Source: Paracoccaceae bacterium (GTDB taxonomy: Bacteria > Pseudomonadota > Alphaproteobacteria > Rhodobacterales > Rhodobacteraceae). Taken from it: a stretch of DNA of 10,009 nucleotides. A program made the position numbers and the translations under genes. The stretch is from positions 1-10,009 of the forward strand of contig JAASTF010000096.1 of assembly GCA_021767525.1 (NCBI GenBank), in the 5' to 3' direction. Positions 6,252 to 10,009 of this stretch are shown in pieces. Every line of letters begins with the position of its first letter. Positions within the stretch are counted from its first letter, which is position 1. The notes under the pieces were generated by a model, which was not told the DNA's origin, searched no databases, and saw only the letters and a program-made list of their open reading frames with translations.

Positions 6252-7013
6252 TCAGCGCCGATCGTCCTCGTCCTCGTCGTCCTCGTCCGAGCTATCGGGC
6301 AGGTTGAAAAAGCTGTCCGCGTCCAGGACTTCCTTTTCCTTCTCCTGCTCGTCGTCATCATCCTTCAGGCTGAAGGTTTCCAGACCTTCGATCGCGGTCG
6401 GCACGCGCGGGCTTTCGTCCATTTCCAGCGACTGTTCGGTCGACAGCAGCTTGCGGCGTGCGTCGTCGTCCATCGCGTGGCCTTCCTTGGCGCGCTTTTC
6501 AGCGGCTTTCTGCACAGCGGCGTCCAGCTCGGACTGTTTGCACAGGCCCAGGGCAACCGGGTCGATCGGCTGCATGTTGGCGATGTTCCAGTGCGTGCGC
6601 TCGCGGATCGACTGGATCGTCGGCTTGGTCGTGCCCACCAGTTTCGAAATCTGCGCGTCGGTCAGCTCGGGGTGGAACTTGACCAGCCACAGGATCGCGT
6701 TCGGACGGTCCTGGCGCTTGGACAGCGGGGTGTAACGCGGGCCGCGGCGCTTTTCCTCGCCCACCGCGGCGGGGTTGTGCTTTAGCTTCAGCTTGTACAG
6801 CGGGTCGGATTCACCCTTGGTGATCTCGTCTTGCTCAAGCTGGTTGTTGGCAATCGGGTCGAACCCTTTGACGCCGGCGGCCACATCGCCATCGGCGATG
6901 CCCTGAACCTCAAGCTCGTGCATGCCGGTGAAATCGGCGATCTGCTTGAAGGTCAGCGTGGTGTTGTCGACCAGCCAGACGGCGGTTGCCTTTGCCATGA
7001 TCGGTTTGTTCAT
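6252..7013 (-). CDS. trcR: TrcR/DUF1013 family cell-cycle transcriptional regulator
   Basis: The 253-residue protein matches the DUF1013 family, now commonly named TrcR, an alphaproteobacterial regulator linked with cell-cycle transcription. Typical segments are AKATAVWLVDNTTLTFKQIADF (7-28, with a first helix-turn-helix-like part), MHELEVQGIADGDVA (31-45), DPIANNQLEQDEI (52-64), PRYTPLSKRQDRPNAILWLVKFHPEL (92-117) and a second helix-turn-helix-like LTDAQISKLVGTTKPTIQSIRERTHW (117-142). A charged helix follows (about 159-190). The tail is strongly acidic: DDDDEQEKEKE (218-228) and DSSDEDDEDEDD (240-251). The start at 7013 is supported by AGGAGAG just upstream and by the family N-terminus; the 112 codons open upstream are not family-like. 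It is divergent from the RNase T2 gene across a 123-base gap and ends at a strong terminator. Biochemical target sites are not visible from sequence. Confidence 0.9.
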   Translation of the reverse strand: MNKPIMAKATAVWLVDNTTLTFKQIADFTGMHELEVQGIADGDVAAGVKGFDPIANNQLEQDEITKGESDPLYKLKLKHNPAAVGEEKRRGPRYTPLSKRQDRPNAILWLVKFHPELTDAQISKLVGTTKPTIQSIRERTHWNIANMQPIDPVALGLCKQSELDAAVQKAAEKRAKEGHAMDDDARRKLLSTEQSLEMDESPRVPTAIEGLETFSLKDDDDEQEKEKEVLDADSFFNLPDSSDEDDEDEDDRR

Positions 7014-7081
7014 CTCAGCTCTCCTGAACTCAAATCTTTCCCGTTGCCGGAAAACGGCTGCCCAGGGCGGGCGGGTTTCCA

Positions 7082-7109
7082 TTGTTGGGGAACTTGGCGC
7101 CTGTATAGT
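7082..7109 (+). promoter_or_regulatory. Candidate sigma-70 promoter of the RNase T2 gene
   Basis: TATAGT (7104-7109, five of six matches) lies 16 bases after TTGTTG (7082-7087). Transcription would start near 7116, leaving a leader of about 20 bases that holds the AAGGAAAG ribosome binding site (7124-7131) before the ATG at 7137. Confidence 0.45.
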
Positions 7110-7136
7110 GGCCCAAATCGAATAAGGAAAGAGTGA

Positions 7137-7775
7137 ATGCGCCTGATCGCCCTGCTGTGCCTGATGCTTGGCACGACCCTGCCGGCCGGGGCCGAGAATG
7201 ACCGGCCCGGGCAATTCGATTACTACGTTCTGTCGCTCAGCTGGTCGCCGACATGGTGCGCCATCGAAGGCGACGCGCGCAATTCGCCCCAATGCGACGC
7301 ATCGCGCGATTTCGGCTGGGTTCTGCACGGTTTGTGGCCGCAATATCATCGCGGCTGGCCATCAGACTGCCGCAGTCCTTATCCGCAGCCCACCCGCGCC
7401 ATGACCCGGGACATGGCCGACATCATGGGCACAAGCGGCCTGGCCTGGTATCAATGGAAAAAGCACGGCACATGCTCGGGGCTTTCGCCGGCCGAATACT
7501 ACGCCACCGCGCGCCGCGCCTATGAGGCGGTGAACCGCCCGGCCATTTTCCGGCAATTGGACAAACCCGTGCGCCTGCCTGCCAAGGTGATCGAGCAAGC
7601 ATTTATTGAGGCAAACCCGCAATGGGAGCCCGACATGCTGACCATCACCTGCAAGGATGGCCGCATCCAAGAGGCGCGTTTGTGCCTGTCGAAAGAGCTG
7701 CAACCCGTGCCCTGCGGCCGCGATGTCGTGCGCGACTGCACGATGCAGAATGCCTTGTTCGACCCGGTGCGCTAA
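7137..7775 (+). CDS. Secreted ribonuclease T2 family protein
   Basis: RNase T2 enzymes cut single-stranded RNA through a 2',3'-cyclic phosphate intermediate, usually outside the cytoplasm. The 212-residue protein has a signal peptide (1-19, likely cut after LPAGA) and then FDYYVLSLSWSPTWC (27-41). The first conserved active-site motif is VLHGLWPQY (62-70), with H64 and W67 intact. The second is WYQWKKHGTCSGLSPAEYY (104-122): K109 and H110 are present, but the usual His-Glu pair of this motif reads Tyr105-Gln106. Eight cysteines remain after signal removal (41, 53, 78, 113, 172, 183, 193, 201), fitting several disulfides in a periplasmic or secreted enzyme. The start at 7137 follows AAGGAAAG. 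Activity is likely, since both catalytic histidines equivalent to the general acid/base pair remain, but the altered pair could change rate or specificity. The gene is divergent from trcR. Confidence 0.93.
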   Translation: MRLIALLCLMLGTTLPAGAENDRPGQFDYYVLSLSWSPTWCAIEGDARNSPQCDASRDFGWVLHGLWPQYHRGWPSDCRSPYPQPTRAMTRDMADIMGTSGLAWYQWKKHGTCSGLSPAEYYATARRAYEAVNRPAIFRQLDKPVRLPAKVIEQAFIEANPQWEPDMLTITCKDGRIQEARLCLSKELQPVPCGRDVVRDCTMQNALFDPVR

Positions 7776-7811
7776 AGCGAATTTCAGCCAGAGCGCCATC
7801 GAATGAAACGA

Positions 7812-7842
7812 AAAAGGCCGGGTCAATTCTGCCCGGCCTTTT
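7812..7842. terminator. Bidirectional intrinsic terminator between RNase T2 and the H-NS-like gene
   Basis: AAAAGGCCGGG (7812-7822), a nine-base loop and CCCGGCCTTTT (7832-7842) form a perfect 11-bp stem. T-runs follow on both strands: TTTT on plus, TTTTT on minus. It lies 37 bases after the RNase T2 stop and only 3 bases after the stop of the convergent H-NS-like gene, so it can end both transcripts. Confidence 0.9.
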
Positions 7843-7844
7843 CG

Positions 7845-8159
7845 TCAGATCAGCAGATCGTCCAGCGATTTGCCTTTTGCCAGCGCCTCTTTGACCCAGT
7901 CAGGGCGACGGCCGCGGCCTGTCCAGGTGGTCATTGGATCATCGGGGTGCTGATACTTGGGCACACCGGCGCTGCGCTTGGATTTCTTGCCGCTGCCGAC
8001 AAGGTCATTCAGGCTGAACCCCATTTCCTTGGCTTTTGCCTCAAGCTCGGCCAGAGCTTTTTGGCGCTGACGTTCCTTGTAGTGGTCGATGGCGCGATCG
8101 ACCTGCTTTCGCAGGGCGCGCAATTCATCCAGCGACATATCATCAAGTTTGAAATTCAT
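7845..8159 (-). CDS. H-NS family nucleoid protein, HvrA-like
   Basis: The 104-residue protein matches the short H-NS-type regulators of Rhodobacteraceae, of which HvrA of Rhodobacter capsulatus is the known example (photosynthesis and nitrogen-fixation control). An N-terminal coiled-coil region (about 7-47, MSLDELRALRKQVDRAIDHYKERQRQKALAELEAKA) should mediate oligomerisation. The C-terminal DNA-binding domain shows PKYQHPDDPMTTWTGRGRRPDWVKEAL (67-93), containing the family core TWTGRGRxPxW, which inserts into the minor groove of AT-rich DNA. It ends in the typical GKSLDDLLI. The start at 8159 is preferred over the in-frame ATG at 8171 because GGAAAAG lies just before it and because MNFKLDDMSLDEL is the usual family start. 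The gene stands alone, with a long leader (about 78 bases) that includes a hairpin. Which genes it controls cannot be told from this window. Confidence 0.93.
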   Translation of the reverse strand: MNFKLDDMSLDELRALRKQVDRAIDHYKERQRQKALAELEAKAKEMGFSLNDLVGSGKKSKRSAGVPKYQHPDDPMTTWTGRGRRPDWVKEALAKGKSLDDLLI

Positions 8160-8193
8160 GATCTTTTCCATTTCCAAATCGCCCGATTGGGCT

Positions 8194-8227
8194 TGTGCCG
8201 GGCGGGTGAAACATTTCCGCCGGCACA
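8194..8227 (-). promoter_or_regulatory. Stem-loop in the leader of the H-NS-like gene
   Basis: TGTGCCGG-GCGG on the left (8194-8205) pairs with CCGCCGGCACA on the right (8217-8227), giving an 11-bp GC-rich stem with one bulged G and an 11-base loop. It lies downstream of the likely -10 (8244-8249) and 35 bases upstream of the start codon, so it would be in the mRNA leader. No T-tract follows on the minus strand, so it is not a plain terminator. Confidence 0.5.
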
Positions 8228-8243
8228 CCGTGAGTGACAGGAC

Positions 8244-8249
8244 ACTATA
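8244..8249 (-). promoter_or_regulatory. Candidate -10 element of the H-NS-like gene
   Basis: On the minus strand TATAGT matches five of six consensus bases and is preceded by TTTGG. No convincing -35 hexamer occurs at 16-18 bases; TTGCCC is 20 bases upstream. The start site would be near 8237, giving a leader of about 78 bases. It is the best promoter-like sequence in this gap. Confidence 0.4.
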
Positions 8250-8311
8250 CCAAACTGCGATTGCCGTTGGGGCAAATGCAAGCGGTCGGCGATTTATCGC
8301 TATGTTTCAAG

Positions 8312-8342
8312 AATAAAAAGCCCCGCCATGACAATGGCGGGG
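8312..8342 (-). terminator. Intrinsic terminator of the quinone oxidoreductase gene
   Basis: On the minus strand a perfect 9-bp stem CCCCGCCAT / ATGGCGGGG (8342-8321) with loop TGTC is followed by CTTTTTATT (8320-8312). It lies 32 bases after the stop of the oxidoreductase gene and separates it from the H-NS-like gene transcribed in the same direction. Confidence 0.9.
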
Positions 8343-8374
8343 TATTTCGGCGTCATTTCCACGTAATGCGGGAA

Positions 8375-9358
8375 TTACGCGACCTTCAGCACAATTTTCC
8401 CGATATGTTTGCTTTCTTCCATATGGGCATGTGCTTCGGCCGCCTTGTCCAATGGGAATTCGCTGTCCATCACCGGGGCAACTTTGCCGGCCTCCAATAG
8501 CGGCCAGACATGCTTGCGCAATTCCGAGGCGATTTCCGCCTTCGCCAGATCGCTTTGCGGGCGCAGGGTGCTGCCGGTGATCGTCAGGCGGCGGCGCATC
8601 AACTGGCCGAAATTCACCTCGACCTTTGGCCCTTGCAAAAACGCGATCTGCACAAGGCGGCCATCATCGGCCAGCGCACGCAGGTTGCGGGGGATATACA
8701 GCCCGCCCACCATATCCAGGATCAGGTTGGCACCGCCTTCTTCTTTAATCACCTCGACGAAATCCTCGTCGTTGTAGATGATCGTGCGATGCGCCCCCAG
8801 ATCGGCGCAGGCGGCGGCCTTTTCCTGGCTGCTGACGGTCGTGAAAACGCGGGCGCCGAATTCTCGGGCCAGCTGGATCGCCGTGGTGCCGATGCCGCTG
8901 GCGCCGCCATGCACCAAAAACCGTTCGCCCGCTTTCAAGGCCCCGCGCATGAACACGTTGGTCCAGACCGTGAAATAGGTTTCGGGCAGGCAGGCGGCTT
9001 CGCGCATATCCATGCCTGCGGGAACGGGCAGGCAATGGGCGGCAGGTGTCGCCACGTATTCGGCATAGCCGCCGCCGGGCAGCAGGGCGCAGACCTTGTC
9101 ACCCAAAGCCCAGTCGCTGACGCCTTCGCCAAGCGCCGCAATTTCACCAGACGCTTCCAGCCCCGGCAGGTCACTGGCATCGGGGGGCGGCGCGTAATTT
9201 CCTGCGCGTTGCAGGGCGTCGGGGCGATTCACACCGGCCCAATGCACCTTGATGACCACCTGGCCCGGCCCGGGCGTGGGGCGGGGCCGTTCGGCAGGTT
9301 TCAAAACCTCGGGGCCGCCCGGTTCGCTGATCTCGACGGCGCGCATCGTTTCGCTCAT
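8375..9358 (-). CDS. NAD(P)H-quinone oxidoreductase, PIG3-type (zinc-free MDR family)
   Basis: The 327-residue protein is a medium-chain dehydrogenase/reductase of the quinone oxidoreductase branch. Visible features are MRAVEISEPGGPEVL (5-19), the GVNRPDALQRAGNYAPPP segment (42-59) typical of PIG3-like enzymes, PGLEASGEIAALGEGV (65-80), and the nucleotide-binding turn VHGGASGIGTTAIQLA (149-164). These are followed by LGAHRTIIYNDEDF (187-200), LDMVGG (214-219) and a C-terminal HIGKIVLKV (318-326). The zinc ligands of alcohol dehydrogenases are absent, as expected. Such enzymes transfer electrons from NADPH to quinones in the cytoplasm. The start at 9358 follows AAGGAT with nine bases spacing; Met5 is an alternative start. 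It lies 96 bases downstream of the COQ9 family gene on the same strand and may be co-transcribed with it, and it ends at a clear terminator. Confidence 0.94.
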   Translation of the reverse strand: MSETMRAVEISEPGGPEVLKPAERPRPTPGPGQVVIKVHWAGVNRPDALQRAGNYAPPPDASDLPGLEASGEIAALGEGVSDWALGDKVCALLPGGGYAEYVATPAAHCLPVPAGMDMREAACLPETYFTVWTNVFMRGALKAGERFLVHGGASGIGTTAIQLAREFGARVFTTVSSQEKAAACADLGAHRTIIYNDEDFVEVIKEEGGANLILDMVGGLYIPRNLRALADDGRLVQIAFLQGPKVEVNFGQLMRRRLTITGSTLRPQSDLAKAEIASELRKHVWPLLEAGKVAPVMDSEFPLDKAAEAHAHMEESKHIGKIVLKVA

Positions 9359-9454
9359 GAGAGTCGATCCTTATTCTTGCTAGATTGGCCAAGTCGTATC
9401 ACAGGCCGCGCGAAAGGCCACCTTGTCCGATGCCGGTTTGTGCGGTCGCGCAGG

Positions 9455-10009
9455 TCACGACCCGTCGCGCCATTGCCCCGGCAGATCGTCGGGCACGCGC
9501 ATCGGCGCGCGGATTTTCCCGATCAGCGCCAGCGGGCCGGCAAAGATCGTGTTGAAGGCGCGGTTGTCCTTCAGCTTGGCCTTGACCTTTTCAAACTGCA
9601 TCACGTCGTCGATGCGGCGATCCAGAAACTCCCACGTTTTCTGGTTGCCTTCGCTTTCGTCGCCCAGCCAATACAGAACCGCGCTGCTGTAGACGCCCGA
9701 CAGGATCGTGCGCTTGGTGTACCAGTTCACATCGTCCGAGCGGTCGCCCAGGGCGGTCCAGATCTTGTCGGCGGTGCCCCAGATCGCCTTGGCCCCGTCG
9801 GGCGCGTATTGCGGCAGCGCGAACAGCGTGGTGCCCCGGCGCACGATTTCCTTGTCTTCGGCCGCTTCGATGCGAAAGCGCACGGCGGCGGCCACGCGGT
9901 CGCGAAAGCGCAGGCTGCTCAGGTCTTCGGCGTGGATGCGGCGGATCATCTCGTCATCGCCGCGGGTGTGATAGGCCACGGCAAGATCGACCGCGCCGCG
10001 CGGGCAGAC
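9455..10009 (-). CDS. COQ9 family protein (ubiquinone biosynthesis accessory; N-terminus cut by window edge)
   Basis: The minus strand is open from the window edge to the stop at 9455, giving 184 residues of the C-terminal part. The first visible residues, CPRGAVDLAVAYHTRGDDEM, match the COQ9 region that follows the N-terminal helical bundle. The main COQ9 domain follows: VAAAVRFRIEAAEDKEIVRRGTTLFALPQY, the DKIWTALGDRSDDVNWYTKRTILSGVYSSAVLYWLGDES segment, and TWEFLDRRIDDVMQFEKVKAKL. In eukaryotes COQ9 binds lipids and delivers the intermediate to the COQ7 hydroxylase; alphaproteobacterial members are thought to do similar work at the inner membrane. The GTG at 9979 is inside the conserved region and is not the start; the real N-terminus lies outside the window. 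The downstream neighbour is a quinone oxidoreductase, a suggestive but unproven link. Confidence 0.92.
   Translation of the reverse strand, partial: VCPRGAVDLAVAYHTRGDDEMIRRIHAEDLSSLRFRDRVAAAVRFRIEAAEDKEIVRRGTTLFALPQYAPDGAKAIWGTADKIWTALGDRSDDVNWYTKRTILSGVYSSAVLYWLGDESEGNQKTWEFLDRRIDDVMQFEKVKAKLKDNRAFNTIFAGPLALIGKIRAPMRVPDDLPGQWRDGS

Noticed and set aside
7014..7080. Promoter for trcR in the gap to the RNase T2 gene
   Set aside because: The ribosome binding site is clear but I could not find a -10/-35 pair on the minus strand good enough to report.
8362..8379. CGTAAT/ATTACG 6-bp inverted repeat at the end of the quinone oxidoreductase gene
   Set aside because: It is short, overlaps the stop codon, and the true terminator is the much stronger stem at 8321-8342.
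1..10009. Mobile elements, CRISPR arrays, tRNA or rRNA genes, toxin-antitoxin or defence genes
   Set aside because: No transposase, integrase, direct-repeat array, tRNA-like cloverleaf or defence-type domain was recognised on either strand. The window reads as ordinary core chromosome.

Overview
The window looks like chromosomal DNA from an alphaproteobacterium, most likely a member of the Rhodobacteraceae (Roseobacter group). This rests on high G+C content; a DnaX protein with the alphaproteobacterial C-terminal tau domain and a WDPFEED-type tail; a TrcR/DUF1013 regulator; a short HvrA-like H-NS protein; a COQ9 family protein; and a small RTX-repeat calcium-binding protein of a kind I associate with this family. 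The placement is inferred from gene content, because no rRNA or other phylogenetic marker is present.

Layout. Positions 1-215 (minus) hold the first 71 codons of a YpfJ-type zinc metallopeptidase that runs off the left edge. Positions 322-1290 (minus) encode a 322-residue membrane-anchored RTX-repeat protein, with a striking 9-bp inverted repeat just upstream of its ribosome binding site. Divergent from it is the plus-strand block dnaX (1473-3245), ybaB/ebfC (3349-3693) and recR (3773-4366), a widely conserved DNA replication and repair cluster. Its ybaB-recR gap carries two adjacent palindromes. A minus-strand FAD-dependent amine/amino-acid oxidase-like gene (4377-5519) converges on recR and is divergent from a six-helix DUF4386 membrane protein (5594-6238).

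The right half holds three regulatory or metabolic units separated by clear intrinsic terminators. trcR (6252-7013, minus) ends at a bidirectional terminator that lies inside the last codons of the DUF4386 gene. A secreted RNase T2 (7137-7775, plus) and an HvrA/H-NS-like gene (7845-8159, minus) converge on a second bidirectional terminator. A PIG3-type quinone oxidoreductase (8375-9358, minus) lies downstream of a COQ9-family gene (9455-10009, minus) that is cut by the right edge; it ends at a third terminator.

Most of the window is core chromosome. I see no mobile element, CRISPR array, tRNA, rRNA or phage gene, and no convincing novel multi-gene system. The points most worth a second look are small: the palindrome over the RTX promoter, a leader hairpin before the H-NS-like gene, the terminator encoded inside a coding sequence, the altered catalytic motif of the RNase T2, and the double palindrome before recR. 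No gene-free stretch exceeds 300 bases; the longest (about 215 bases, 8160-8374) holds the H-NS-like promoter, its leader hairpin and a terminator.
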